Assembly: GCF_025290035.1 (NCBI RefSeq)
Contig: NZ_JAMBKT010000006.1
Coordinates: 1 to 46,901 of the forward strand
Source of the DNA: Apilactobacillus sp.
Lineage (GTDB): Bacteria; Bacillota; Bacilli; Lactobacillales; Lactobacillaceae
Length of the DNA: 46,901 nucleotides
Direction: 5' to 3'
In this document: piece after piece, positions 19,612-29,544 of the stretch
Layout of the letters: each line of letters opens with the position of its first letter
How positions within the stretch are numbered: the stretch's first letter is position 1
The notes under the pieces: model-generated
Database searches by the model: none
What the model saw: the letters and a program-made list of their open reading frames with translations, nothing else
What the model was told of the DNA's origin: nothing
Translations under genes and position numbers: made by a program

Positions 19612-20046
19612 ATGGAAGAAAAGAATAATCCAGTCGCCGTTAACTTAAAGACGACCATATTTCAAGATGGTGAACGCCAAGATTTTGAATTCGTGGAACA
19701 GGGTAATTTAGTTAAGATGTCCAACGGTTTATACTTGCGTTTTAAAGAACATCAAGATGGCAAAGAAGTCGCTGCAGTAACCATTAAGATTACTGACGAA
19801 CATGTTCAATTAACCCGTAAAGATGAAATGGGCCATCAATCTAGATTGATTTTCAATGAAGAAAAGATTCATAAGACAGCTTACCAAACTCAATTTGGCG
19901 CACTTAAAATTGAAGTGAAGACCAAAGAGATTAACTGTAAAATCGTTGAAGATGACAACTCTGGGAGCTTAATGATTGACTATGAATTATATACTGGTGG
20001 AATGATTGTCGGAGAATATAATATTACATTGCATTTTTCTGCTTAA
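19612..20046 (+). CDS. DUF1934 family beta-barrel protein (YwiB-like)
   Basis: This 144-residue protein matches the YwiB/DUF1934 family, a small calycin-like beta barrel of unknown function. Family-like segments include VAVNLKTTIFQDGE near the start, the alternating hydrophobic strands of the middle, and YELYTGGMIVGEYNITLHF at the end. It has no signal peptide. The ATG follows ACGAGGTG. A TATAAT at 19568-19573 is the likely -10 but no good -35 is seen. It diverges from the HD hydrolase gene and precedes rpoE by 43 bases; argS, which follows it in some relatives, is not present here. Confidence 0.8.
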   Translation: MEEKNNPVAVNLKTTIFQDGERQDFEFVEQGNLVKMSNGLYLRFKEHQDGKEVAAVTIKITDEHVQLTRKDEMGHQSRLIFNEEKIHKTAYQTQFGALKIEVKTKEINCKIVEDDNSGSLMIDYELYTGGMIVGEYNITLHFSA

Positions 20047-20089
20047 AAAGGTATGATATTAATAGTATTTTGAAAGGACGTGCACCGCA

Positions 20090-20671
20090 TTGAAATTAGA
20101 AGCCTTAGAAGGTAAAGATAAAAAAGAATTATCAATGGTCGAAGTTGCTCACGCAATTCTATCCGAACATGGTGAGGTAATGGCCTTTGCTGATATCGCC
20201 AACGAAATCCAAAAGTATTTGGGTGATTCTGATGAAGAAATCCGCAAACGATTGGTACAATTCTACACAGATATGAACGTTGATGGTAGTTTTATTTCTT
20301 TAGGTGATAATCTTTGGGGACTAAGAACTTGGTATCCATATGATTCAATCGATGAAGCTACAGTTCATCCTGAAGACGAAGATATCGATCGTCCTAGAAA
20401 GAAAAAGCGTCGTAAGGTTAACGCATTCTTAGCTGATGCTTCTGACGATGACGACGTTATCGATTACGATGATGATGATCCAGAAGACCAAGACGATGAA
20501 TTTGAAGACGCTGATGAAGGTGTCGATGAAACCGATAAGTATCACAAAGATTTAGATGAAATTGACGAAGAAAATGACGTTGATGAAGACGATGTTCCTG
20601 ACGGTATTGAAGGTGAATTATCTGAATTAAATGAAGATGATGACATCGACGAAGACGACGACAAAGATTAA
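20090..20671 (+). CDS. rpoE: RNA polymerase delta subunit
   Basis: Delta is a Gram-positive-specific RNA polymerase subunit that speeds recycling of the enzyme and tunes promoter sensitivity to the initiating nucleotide. The 193-residue protein has the expected folded N-terminal HARE-HTH domain (residues 1 to about 90, ending near NLWGLRTWYPYD) followed by a basic patch (RPRKKKRRK) and a long, nearly all Asp/Glu disordered tail. The start is TTG at 20090 with AAAGGA upstream. In Bacillus, delta and HelD act together on RNA polymerase, and both genes are in this window although far apart. It directly precedes the regulated pyrG unit. Confidence 0.96.
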   Translation: MKLEALEGKDKKELSMVEVAHAILSEHGEVMAFADIANEIQKYLGDSDEEIRKRLVQFYTDMNVDGSFISLGDNLWGLRTWYPYDSIDEATVHPEDEDIDRPRKKKRRKVNAFLADASDDDDVIDYDDDDPEDQDDEFEDADEGVDETDKYHKDLDEIDEENDVDEDDVPDGIEGELSELNEDDDIDEDDDKD

Positions 20672-20694
20672 TTCGAAAATAATGATTATATTTC

Positions 20695-20731
20695 TTGACT
20701 ATATATTAGGAACGATGTAATATTATTTTTG
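20695..20731 (+). promoter_or_regulatory. SigA promoter of pyrG with GGGC start site
   Basis: TTGACT (20695-20700) and TAATAT (20718-20723) are 17 bases apart. The first G of GGGCTCC lies at 20731, seven bases after the -10, the expected +1. Confidence 0.85.
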
Positions 20732-20820
20732 GGCTCCTTACAAAAGAGTATTTTTGTGAGGACAATTGATCGATTATAGTAATCAATGACTCCCTATTCT
20801 AAATGAATAGGGAGTTTTTA
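20731..20820 (+). promoter_or_regulatory. pyrG leader attenuator controlled by reiterative transcription
   Basis: The transcript should begin GGGC. The leader ends in a strong terminator whose 5' arm is ACTCCCTATTC (20789-20799) and 3' arm GAATAGGGAGT (20805-20815), with a T run. In the known Bacillus and Lactococcus mechanism, low CTP makes polymerase stall before C and add extra G residues, and the poly-G start then pairs with the CU-rich 5' arm, blocking the terminator. All required parts are present here in the right order. Confidence 0.88.
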
Positions 20821-20845
20821 ATTTTTACCCTAATAGATTTTATGA

Positions 20846-22474
<1,629 letters not shown>

Positions 22475-22480
22475 TTAATC

Positions 22481-22511
22481 AAAAGACTAGGATAATGTCC
22501 TAGTCTTTTTT
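22481..22511 (+). terminator. Rho-independent terminator after pyrG
   Basis: AAAAGACTAGGA (22481-22492) pairs with TCCTAGTCTTTT (22498-22509) around a TAATG loop. Confidence 0.9.
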
Positions 22512-22629
22512 AATTATTTGTTAAATCTAAAGTTATTTTTATGCAAAGTATTGTATTTTTAACTTTTATTATTTATGATGGTTATTGTTCACTGAAATCG
22601 GTGAAACTGTAAGTGAGGAATTTTAACTA

Positions 22630-23904
22630 ATGAATAAAATGATAATAAAGGGCGGACATCGACTAACTGGTAGCGTCACAATTGGGGGAGCTAAAAATAG
22701 TACGGTAGCATTAATTCCAGCTGCCATTTTAGCGGATACAAAAGTCCAATTTGACATGGTGCCAAACATCTTAGATGTACATAATCTAATGGTGATTTTG
22801 GAATCAATGAATGTCTCATCAGATTTTGCCGATGGAATACTAAACGTCGACCCAACAAAAATAGTAGAAAGTGCTTTACCTAGTAAAGCAATTAAAAGTT
22901 TAAGAGCATCATATTACTTCATGGGAGCATTATTAGGCCGTTTTGGTCGTGCGAGAATTACGTTCCCAGGTGGAGACAACATCGGACCTAGACCAATTGA
23001 TCAACATATTAAAGCCTTTCAAGCAATGGGCGCAAAAGTAGTTAATGACGGGGATGAAATCATTATTACTACTGATGAAAATGGTCTACATGGCGCACAA
23101 ATTTTCCTAGATGTTGTGTCAGTCGGGGCAACTATTAACGCGATTTTAGCTGCTGTTAAAGCTGATGGCCACACAGTAATTAGAAATGCTGCTAAAGAAC
23201 CAGAAATTATTGATGTCGTTACATTTTTAAATAACATGGGGGCAAAGGTCCGCGGTGCTGGAACCGATGTCATTAGAATTGAAGGGGTTGAATCTCTTCG
23301 AGCTAAGAATACCCACATTATTATTCCAGATCGAATCGAAGCTGGAACTTATTTGTCGATGGCAGCTGCTTATGGTGACGGGATTACAATTAAGAATGTC
23401 ATTCCAGAACATTTGGAATCATTTATTGCTAAGGTGCAAGAAATGGGTATTCAATTGGAAATCAATGAAGATAGCATTTATGTCCCTAAGACAGATGAAC
23501 TAAATAATATTGAAATTAAGACAATGCCATATCCTGGTTTTGCGACCGATTTACAACAACCAATCACACCATTGCTATTGATGGCCAAGGGGGATAGTAC
23601 CATTATCGATACTATTTATCCGGAACGTACCAAGCACATCGAAGAATTGAAAAAGATGGGTGCTAAGATTAAATATGATCATGGTAATGGAACAATCATT
23701 GTGAGTCATACTGACAAATTAGTTGGTTCTCAAATTGAAGCTGGTGAAATTCGTGCCGGAGCATCAGAAATGATTGCCGGTTTAATGGCTGAAGGGACCA
23801 CTGTGATTGATAATGCAGATAACATTTTACGTGGTTATGACAACATTATCGATAAACTTACTAATTTGAATGCAGATGTCGAAATGGTGCACCGTGAAAG
23901 TTAA
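22630..23904 (+). CDS. murA: UDP-N-acetylglucosamine 1-carboxyvinyltransferase with Asp at the usual catalytic Cys
   Basis: MurA transfers enolpyruvate from PEP to UDP-GlcNAc, the first committed step of peptidoglycan synthesis. The 424-residue protein has the GGAKNS motif (K22, N23), ATDLQQP with the general-base aspartate near residue 305, and the late arginine in RAGASEM. The active-site loop reads [12 protein letters not shown], so residue 116 is Asp (codon 22975-22977) where most MurA proteins have Cys115. The same exchange in Mycobacterium and Chlamydia enzymes keeps activity but gives fosfomycin insensitivity. It sits downstream of pyrG as in other lactobacilli; a second murA elsewhere is possible because Firmicutes often have two. 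Confidence 0.95.
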   Translation: MNKMIIKGGHRLTGSVTIGGAKNSTVALIPAAILADTKVQFDMVPNILDVHNLMVILESMNVSSDFADGILNVDPTKIVESALPSKAIKSLRASYYFMGALLGRFGRARITFPGGDNIGPRPIDQHIKAFQAMGAKVVNDGDEIIITTDENGLHGAQIFLDVVSVGATINAILAAVKADGHTVIRNAAKEPEIIDVVTFLNNMGAKVRGAGTDVIRIEGVESLRAKNTHIIIPDRIEAGTYLSMAAAYGDGITIKNVIPEHLESFIAKVQEMGIQLEINEDSIYVPKTDELNNIEIKTMPYPGFATDLQQPITPLLLMAKGDSTIIDTIYPERTKHIEELKKMGAKIKYDHGNGTIIVSHTDKLVGSQIEAGEIRAGASEMIAGLMAEGTTVIDNADNILRGYDNIIDKLTNLNADVEMVHRES

Positions 23905-23911
23905 TTTTATG

Positions 23912-23943
23912 TTGAATTAACTCTTATTTAGTGTTAATATAAT
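23912..23943 (+). promoter_or_regulatory. Likely SigA promoter of rpmE2
   Basis: TTGAAT (23912-23917) and TAATAT (23935-23940) have a 17-base spacer. The roughly 60-base leader that follows could hold a ribosomal-protein control element, but I could not define one. Confidence 0.6.
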
Positions 23944-24005
23944 CAAGTCGACTAATCGATAATCTCTGAATCAACATATGATACAGGGCAAAGGAGCGAT
24001 TTATA

Positions 24006-24251
24006 ATGAAACAAGGAATTCATCCAGAATACCGCCAAGTGGTATTCCAAGATACAAGTACTGGTTTTAAATTCATGGCTGGTTCAACTATGAACTCAGC
24101 TGAAACTATCACTATGGATGATGGTAATGAATACCCATTAGTACGTCTTGAAATTTCTTCAGATTCTCACCCATTCTACACTGGACGTGAAAAGTTCACT
24201 CAAGCAGATGGTGCTGTGGATCGTTTCAACAAGAAATACGGTTTCAAGTAA
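24006..24251 (+). CDS. rpmE2: 50S ribosomal protein L31 type B
   Basis: The 81-residue protein is the long B type of L31, which lacks the zinc-binding cysteines of the A type and often replaces it when zinc is scarce. It begins [16 protein letters not shown] and contains [21 protein letters not shown], both diagnostic. No cysteine is present at all. The start follows AAAGGAGCG. It has its own promoter and a strong terminator. The type A gene would be elsewhere or absent. Confidence 0.96.
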   Translation: MKQGIHPEYRQVVFQDTSTGFKFMAGSTMNSAETITMDDGNEYPLVRLEISSDSHPFYTGREKFTQADGAVDRFNKKYGFK

Positions 24252-24255
24252 AGAT

Positions 24256-24289
24256 AAAAAGAGATATCCAATCGGATATCTCTTTTTTT
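24256..24289 (+). terminator. Rho-independent terminator after rpmE2
   Basis: GAGATATCC (24261-24269) pairs with GGATATCTC (24274-24282) around AATC, with flanking A and T runs, so it may also serve the converging phosphatase gene. Confidence 0.9.
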
Positions 24290-24300
24290 GTGCTTTTATC

Positions 24301-24771
24301 TTAAAGGCTTAATACATAATCCAGCCATTTTGGCATGGCAGCATTAATTTGACTGTATGTTAAATCGAAGTTTCCAGTGTACCAAGGATCAGCAATCGCA
24401 TCACCTTTTTGGTATTCCATAATATCTAGGCATAAGTGAATCTTATGGGCTTGATCTTTAGGACACCAGTGCAGTAAGCTTTTGATGTTTTCATAATCCA
24501 TCCCTATGATTAAATCATATTTAATGAAATCACTAGATTCGATTTGGCGTGCTGATTGACCTTGATAGCTAATATCTAGGTTATCTAATATTTTTCTAAC
24601 CTCAGGGTGTGGCGGATTACCGATTTCTTCAGTACTAGTGGCAGCAGATTCTACTAACACTTCGCTTTCTAAATGTCTTTTCTTAATTAATTGATTGAAA
24701 ATAGCGTGCGCCATTGCTGAACGACAAACATTTCCGTGGCAAACAAATAAGACTTTTTTCAATGTAGTCAC
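24301..24771 (-). CDS. Low-molecular-weight protein tyrosine phosphatase
   Basis: The protein has the family P-loop near its N-terminus, VCHGNVCRS, with the nucleophilic Cys and the Arg of the CX5R signature, and the general-acid aspartate in the DPWYTG segment near residue 128. The length of about 155 residues is normal. Gram-positive members act on tyrosine kinases of capsule synthesis or on arginine phosphate, but no such partner lies here. The start is uncertain: GTG at 24771 gives 156 residues, while TTG at 24762 gives a start MKKVLFVCHGN and better spacing from the GGGGATGTGA ribosome binding site. It diverges from murF. Confidence 0.92.
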   Translation of the reverse strand: MTTLKKVLFVCHGNVCRSAMAHAIFNQLIKKRHLESEVLVESAATSTEEIGNPPHPEVRKILDNLDISYQGQSARQIESSDFIKYDLIIGMDYENIKSLLHWCPKDQAHKIHLCLDIMEYQKGDAIADPWYTGNFDLTYSQINAAMPKWLDYVLSL

Positions 24772-24956
24772 ATCCCCAAATATTTTATTATATAAAATAT
24801 ATTATCAGTGTTTGATGGAATAGTTAATAGCTTTTATAAGTCCTCATTAAAAACATATCATTATCTAATCAAGCTCAATTAAAACAATTTTGCGTTTCAT
24901 GTTATAATATGTGTAACACTAATTCGAAAAAAAGAAACATAGGAGAACGATTTAAT

Positions 24957-26327
24957 ATGAAAATGTCACTTACAGAAGTAAGTCGAGCAGTTGCTGCGCA
25001 AAATGATTCTAGCGAATATGAAGGAATTGATATTACTAGCGTTGCTTTTGATAGCAGACAACTAGAAGCAGACGCTTTATTTGTACCGCTAGTCAGTGAA
25101 AATGATGGTCATGATTACATCCAAAGCGCAATTGAACACGGGGCAGTTGCTACATTTTGGCAAGCTGACCATGAAAATGTCCCAACTGATATTCCAGTGA
25201 TTATCGTTAATAATACGTTGGAAGCTCTACAAATGCTTTCTCAATATTACTTAGCTAAGATTAATCCAAAGGTAGTTGCAATTACAGGAAGTAACGGTAA
25301 GACCACTACTAAGGATATGGTGGCATCAGTACTATCAACCCAGTTCAACGTTACTAAGACTAACGCAAACTTTAACAACGAAATTGGGGTTCCAATGACA
25401 ATTTTAGACATTGAACCCAACACAGAAATTTTAGTGGTTGAAATGGGAATGGATCGTCCAGGTCAACTAGATTTATTGAGTCATTTAGTTGAACCAGATG
25501 TTGCTGCAATCACTATGATTGGTGAAGCCCACATCGAATTCTTCGGGACGCGTGATAAGATTGCTGACGCAAAGATGGAAATCGTGAACGGACTAAAAGA
25601 AGATGGAATTTTCGTTTATAACGGGGATGAACCATTATTAGTGCAACGTAGTGAAAACTTACCATTCACTAAAACATTCGGATTAAATGAAGCTGATGAC
25701 TTTACTGCATATGACATTACATCAACTCCACAAGCTACTAGTTTTAAAGTAGAACAAATCGAAGATACTGAATTTAAGATTCCAATGCTAGGTTCATACA
25801 ACGTTAACAATGCGTTAGTAGCGATTGCGATTGGTTCATTATTCAGAATTCGTGAAGAAAATATGGCTAAAGCATTATTAGAAGTTGACCTTACTAATAA
25901 CCGTACAGAATGGATTGAAGGAGCTAAGCGCGAAAAGATTCTGTCAGACGTATATAATTCTAATCCTACAGCGGTTAAAGAAGTTTTGAAGGCATTTACT
26001 TCTGAAAAGATTAGCGGCCGTAAAATCGCCGTTTTAGGCGACATGTTAGAACTAGGTGATCAATCAAGTCAATTGCATGCATCTTTAGAGGATTCACTTA
26101 ACCCTGAAGAGGTCCAAAGTGTTTATTTAATTGGGGATGAAATCAAGGTGCTATACGATAAATTAGTAGATGTTTACCCAGCGCAAAATTTATTCTATTT
26201 TAAAGCTGACCAACTAGATGATTTATATGAACAATTAAACTCAGAAATCTATGAAGGTGACGAAGTTTTACTAAAGGCTAGTCACGGAATTCATTTAGAA
26301 CAACTATTAGCTAAATTAACTGATTAA
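24957..26327 (+). CDS. murF: UDP-N-acetylmuramoyl-tripeptide--D-alanyl-D-alanine ligase
   Basis: MurF adds D-Ala-D-Ala (or a D-Ala-D-Lac depsipeptide in resistant lactobacilli) to the UDP-MurNAc tripeptide, the last cytoplasmic step of peptidoglycan precursor synthesis. The 456-residue protein has a substrate domain with VAFDSRQLEADALFVPL near residue 27, an ATPase centre with AITGSNGKTTTKDM near residue 107, EMGMDRPGQ near 163, and the C-terminal domain with SDVYNSNP and VLGDMLELG. The start at 24957 follows AGGAGAACG; an upstream ATG at 24909 lacks such a site. A TATAAT at 24903-24908 is the probable -10. The ddl gene, often just before murF, is not here. Confidence 0.96.
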   Translation: MKMSLTEVSRAVAAQNDSSEYEGIDITSVAFDSRQLEADALFVPLVSENDGHDYIQSAIEHGAVATFWQADHENVPTDIPVIIVNNTLEALQMLSQYYLAKINPKVVAITGSNGKTTTKDMVASVLSTQFNVTKTNANFNNEIGVPMTILDIEPNTEILVVEMGMDRPGQLDLLSHLVEPDVAAITMIGEAHIEFFGTRDKIADAKMEIVNGLKEDGIFVYNGDEPLLVQRSENLPFTKTFGLNEADDFTAYDITSTPQATSFKVEQIEDTEFKIPMLGSYNVNNALVAIAIGSLFRIREENMAKALLEVDLTNNRTEWIEGAKREKILSDVYNSNPTAVKEVLKAFTSEKISGRKIAVLGDMLELGDQSSQLHASLEDSLNPEEVQSVYLIGDEIKVLYDKLVDVYPAQNLFYFKADQLDDLYEQLNSEIYEGDEVLLKASHGIHLEQLLAKLTD

Positions 26328-26332
26328 TTAAT

Positions 26333-26361
26333 TTGCTTAATTATGGTAAAAGAGTTATATT
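26333..26361 (+). promoter_or_regulatory. Candidate SigA promoter of cshA
   Basis: TTGCTT (26333-26338) and TATATT (26356-26361) are 17 bases apart, just after murF. Use of this promoter would give a leader of roughly 118 bases. Confidence 0.5.
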
Positions 26362-26412
26362 AGTCTAGTTACATTTTTTAGAACACGGAATTTTTTAATC
26401 AAGTCATTAGCG

Positions 26413-26451
26413 CACCAACAGGAACGGATTCTTCCTTAGCTAGTGATGGTA
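26413..26451 (+). promoter_or_regulatory. Structured leader hairpin before cshA
   Basis: The outer arms ACCAACA (26414-26420) and TGATGGT (26444-26450) pair with one mismatch, and GGAA (26421-26424) pairs with TTCC (26432-26435) inside. No T run follows, so it is not a terminator. It may control cshA translation or stability. Confidence 0.4.
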
Positions 26452-26485
26452 TTATTGAAAATGTTTCGTTTAGGAGGAAACATAT

Positions 26486-28021
26486 TTGAAGTTTAGAGAA
26501 TTAGGTCTATCAGAAGATCTATTAAAAGCGATTGAAGACAAGGGTTTTAAGGAAGCCACTCCAATCCAAGCAGAAACAATTCCTTTGACCTTACAAGGTA
26601 AGGATGTTTTGGGACAAGCACAAACAGGTACAGGTAAAACTGCCGCTTTTGCTCTTCCCATTATTGAACATGTTGATTTAGACAATCCGAATGTTCAAGC
26701 TTTAGTTATTTCACCAACTCGTGAACTAGCTATTCAAACACAAAGCGAAATTAGTCGCTTCGGAAAAGAAAAGGGCGTTAAGGCTGTATCAGTTTTTGGT
26801 GGTTCTGACATCAGAAGACAAATTCAAAGTTTGAAACGCCGTCCACAAATCGTGGTAGGTACTCCAGGTCGTTTATTAGACCACATTAACAGAAAGACTT
26901 TGAAATTAGATCATGTAAAGACATTGGTTTTAGATGAAGCTGATGACATGTTAGACATGGGATTCTTAGATGATATCGAAAGTATCATCAAACAAGTTCC
27001 AGAAGACAGACAAACATTGCTATTCTCAGCAACTATGCCTGCTCAAATTAAGCGTGTTGGGGTTCAATTTATGAAAGACCCACAACAAGTTACTATCAAA
27101 GCCAAAGAATTAACCACTGATTTAGTTGATCAATACTACATTCGTGTAAAACAATTTGAAAAGTTTGATATCATGACTCGTTTCTTTGATATTCAAGCAC
27201 CAAAGGTTACTATCGTATTCTGTCGTACTAAGCGTCGTGTTGATGAAGTTTCTAAGGGACTTCTATTACGCGGTTACCGTGCTGCCGGAATTCATGGTGA
27301 TTTAACACAAAACCGTCGTTCACAAATCATGAAAGACTTTAAGAATGACAAAATTGATGTATTAGTTGCCACTGACGTTGCTGCCCGTGGAATTGATATT
27401 TCAAGTGTTACTCATGTATACAACTATGACATTACTCAAGACTCAGAAAGTTACGTTCACAGAATTGGACGTACTGGACGTGCTGGACGTCATGGGGTTT
27501 CAATGACTTTTGTGGAACCAAACGAAACTAGTTACTTAAGAGATATCGAAAAGTTAACTAAGGTTAGAATGTTACCTCTAAAACCACCTTCGGCTGATGA
27601 AGCTCTAAAGGGTCAATTAGAAGTAGCGACTAAAGAAATTGGTTCACTAATTGAAAAGACTAAGATGGATGCTTTTGCTGATTCTGCTGAAGAATTATTA
27701 GCACAATACGATGCAAAAGACTTAGTATCAGTATTACTAAGTAAGATGACTAGAAACCAAGTTAAGGTTCATATCTCTGCTGAAAAACCATTACCTAACA
27801 AGAACAATCGTGGTCACGGTGGTGGCTATCGTGGTAACCGTGGTGGCGGTAACCATCGTCGTAATGGTGGTGGATACCGTGGCAACCGTGGTGGTGGCAA
27901 TGGTAATAGCCGTCGTCGTTACAGTGGTAACGGTAACCACAGAGATGATCACAAGAATGGTGGTCGTTCATCAAACGGCAAACGTCCTAACAAATCATTT
28001 ACAATTAAAAACAAAGATTAA
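26486..28021 (+). CDS. cshA: DEAD-box ATP-dependent RNA helicase
   Basis: CshA is a cold-shock and RNA-degradosome helicase that unwinds short RNA duplexes in ribosome assembly and mRNA decay. Motifs appear in order: Q motif TPIQAETIPL near residue 30, AQTGTGKT near 44-51, PTRELAIQ, LDEADDMLDMG near 150, FSATMP near 182, and HRIGRTGRAGRHG near 325. The 511-residue length includes a C-terminal extension of Gly/Arg/Asn-rich repeats (about residues 445-495, with units such as GGGYRGNRGGGN), an unstructured RNA-binding tail. The start is TTG after TAGGAGGAAACATA. A structured 5' region precedes it and a terminator follows. Confidence 0.95.
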   Translation: MKFRELGLSEDLLKAIEDKGFKEATPIQAETIPLTLQGKDVLGQAQTGTGKTAAFALPIIEHVDLDNPNVQALVISPTRELAIQTQSEISRFGKEKGVKAVSVFGGSDIRRQIQSLKRRPQIVVGTPGRLLDHINRKTLKLDHVKTLVLDEADDMLDMGFLDDIESIIKQVPEDRQTLLFSATMPAQIKRVGVQFMKDPQQVTIKAKELTTDLVDQYYIRVKQFEKFDIMTRFFDIQAPKVTIVFCRTKRRVDEVSKGLLLRGYRAAGIHGDLTQNRRSQIMKDFKNDKIDVLVATDVAARGIDISSVTHVYNYDITQDSESYVHRIGRTGRAGRHGVSMTFVEPNETSYLRDIEKLTKVRMLPLKPPSADEALKGQLEVATKEIGSLIEKTKMDAFADSAEELLAQYDAKDLVSVLLSKMTRNQVKVHISAEKPLPNKNNRGHGGGYRGNRGGGNHRRNGGGYRGNRGGGNGNSRRRYSGNGNHRDDHKNGGRSSNGKRPNKSFTIKNKD

Positions 28022-28023
28022 TT

Positions 28024-28064
28024 AAAAAAGCCATTGATATTGATATAGTCAATGGCTTTTTTGT
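28024..28064 (+). terminator. Rho-independent terminator after cshA
   Basis: AAAAAAGCCATTGA (28024-28037) pairs with TCAATGGCTTTTTT (28049-28062). It closes the cshA unit before alr. Confidence 0.9.
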
Positions 28065-28120
28065 ACATAAAGACTTACAATGAAATAAATATTCCATTAT
28101 TAATTGGGGGAAAGATTAAT

Positions 28121-29239
28121 ATGGTTGTAGGAAATCACAGAAATGCACAGCTTTTAATTAGTGAAAGTGCTGTGCAACATAACATAAACCAAGAAAGAAA
28201 ACGTTTAAAAGATTCAGATAATTTATTCGTGGTAGTCAAGGCAAATGGATACGGACATGGCGCCGTTAATATTGCCAAAATCGCTGAAAATGCGGGTGCG
28301 GATGGTTTTTGTGTCGCGATTTTAGATGAAGCATTGGAATTACGAGAAGCTGGGATTGAAAAGCCAGTGTTGGTATTAGGATTAACCGATGTCCAATATG
28401 TATCCATTATGGCGAAAAATAATATTTCAGTGACCATTTCTTCTTTGGAATGGTTAAAAGAGGCTGATGAGTTATTAGCACATAAAGATTTACCAAAATT
28501 AAATGTGCATGTCGGTCTAGATACCGGGATGGGCAGAATTGGTTTCCAAACTAAAGATGAATTATCAGAAGTTATGGACTACTTAAAAACTTCGCCAAAT
28601 CTGTGTTTCGAAGGGATTTATACCCATTTTTCTAAAGCAGATTCTAAAGATGAAGAATATTTTAATTTGCAAGTTGAACGATTTAATGATTTAATTTCTG
28701 TTATAGATACATTACCTAAATATGTACATGTGTCTAATTCTGCTACTAGTTTATGGCATGCTAGCTGCAATGGGAATATGATTCGCTTTGGGGTGGCAAC
28801 ATACGGATTAAATCCATCAGGTGGAGAATTAACGGAACCATTTGATTTAAAGCCAGCAATGAGCTTAACTAGTGAGATTGTTTATTGTAAGAAGATTGAA
28901 GCGGGTAGAGCTGTTGGCTACGGTGCAACTTATGTGGCACCGGCTGCTGAATGGATTGGCACAGTTCCGGTTGGTTATGCCGATGGAATTGTGAGAAAAT
29001 TGCAAGGATTCAAACTATTGGTAAACGGTAAGTTTTGTCCAATTGTTGGAAGAATTTGTATGGATCAGCTAATGATTCGTTTAGATGAACCGGTTCCTGT
29101 TGGAACGAAGGTTACAATTGTGGGTCAAGATGGTGAAGAAAATATTTCTTTGCAAGATATTGCCACATATTGTGATACAATTCATTATGAGGTAGCTTGC
29201 TTATTTACAAACAGACTCCCACGGATTATTGTCAAATAA
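28121..29239 (+). CDS. alr: Alanine racemase
   Basis: This PLP enzyme interconverts L- and D-alanine for peptidoglycan and for D-alanylation of teichoic acids. The PLP lysine lies in VVVKANGYGHG near residue 40 (most relatives read KANAYGHG). Other motifs are HVGLDTGMGRIGF near 132, YTHFSKAD, IRFGVATYGLNP and the C-terminal catalytic tyrosine region RICMDQ. The 372-residue length is usual. An in-frame ATG at 28052 would place the start inside the cshA terminator; the ATG at 28121 follows GGGGGAAAG. The acpS gene, usually just upstream in Firmicutes, is absent, but the following mazEF-like genes match the conserved order. Confidence 0.96.
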   Translation: MVVGNHRNAQLLISESAVQHNINQERKRLKDSDNLFVVVKANGYGHGAVNIAKIAENAGADGFCVAILDEALELREAGIEKPVLVLGLTDVQYVSIMAKNNISVTISSLEWLKEADELLAHKDLPKLNVHVGLDTGMGRIGFQTKDELSEVMDYLKTSPNLCFEGIYTHFSKADSKDEEYFNLQVERFNDLISVIDTLPKYVHVSNSATSLWHASCNGNMIRFGVATYGLNPSGGELTEPFDLKPAMSLTSEIVYCKKIEAGRAVGYGATYVAPAAEWIGTVPVGYADGIVRKLQGFKLLVNGKFCPIVGRICMDQLMIRLDEPVPVGTKVTIVGQDGEENISLQDIATYCDTIHYEVACLFTNRLPRIIVK

Positions 29240-29258
29240 TGATTTTGAGGAGATCAAA

Positions 29259-29483
29259 ATGCCAGCGAAAAATCAATTTGTTTACTCAGTAAATCGCATT
29301 TCTGTTTTAAAAGCCAGTTCCAATCATACTTGTAATGACTTAAAATTAAGTCAAAGTAAGGTTGTGATTAGTCCTTACTTCAATGATTATATGATCATTA
29401 AGGGATTAATTGCTGGATATACTGAGATGACCGAAATTAACCGTGAAATATCTGAAGAGTTCACATTATGTGATGATCTTTAG
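29259..29483 (+). CDS. Putative MazE-like antitoxin
   Basis: This 74-residue protein lies between alr and the MazF toxin gene, the place of the antitoxin EndoAI/MazE in Firmicutes. I cannot recognise a clear ribbon-helix-helix or AbrB motif in it, so the role is assigned by position. It starts at 29259 after a GAGGAGA site, 19 bases after alr; a longer reading from 29229 overlaps alr by 11 bases and has no good site. The C-terminus (EINREISEEFTLCDDL) is acidic, which fits a toxin-binding tail. It contains two cysteines. Confidence 0.6.
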   Translation: MPAKNQFVYSVNRISVLKASSNHTCNDLKLSQSKVVISPYFNDYMIIKGLIAGYTEMTEINREISEEFTLCDDL

Positions 29484-29544
29484 AAGTATTACGATAGATT
29501 AGATCGTTTTTTATGAAGTTAAGAATGGATAGGGGATGTTTACA

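Noticed and set aside
23944..24000. Possible L31 autoregulatory leader
   Set aside because: Only very short complementary segments are visible, so a ribosomal-protein binding structure cannot be supported by eye.
27820..27910. Short direct repeats that could be taken for a CRISPR-like or tandem repeat array
   Set aside because: They are in-frame coding repeats for the Gly/Arg tail of CshA, uneven in length and without unique spacers.
27810..28025. A 71-codon open frame made almost entirely of Val, Thr and Ala inside cshA
   Set aside because: It is the shifted frame of the Gly/Arg/Asn-rich tail repeats of CshA and has no ribosome binding site.
28052..28120. Longer N-terminus of alr
   Set aside because: It begins inside the cshA terminator and lacks a ribosome binding site, while the ATG at 28121 has a good one and fits the family start.
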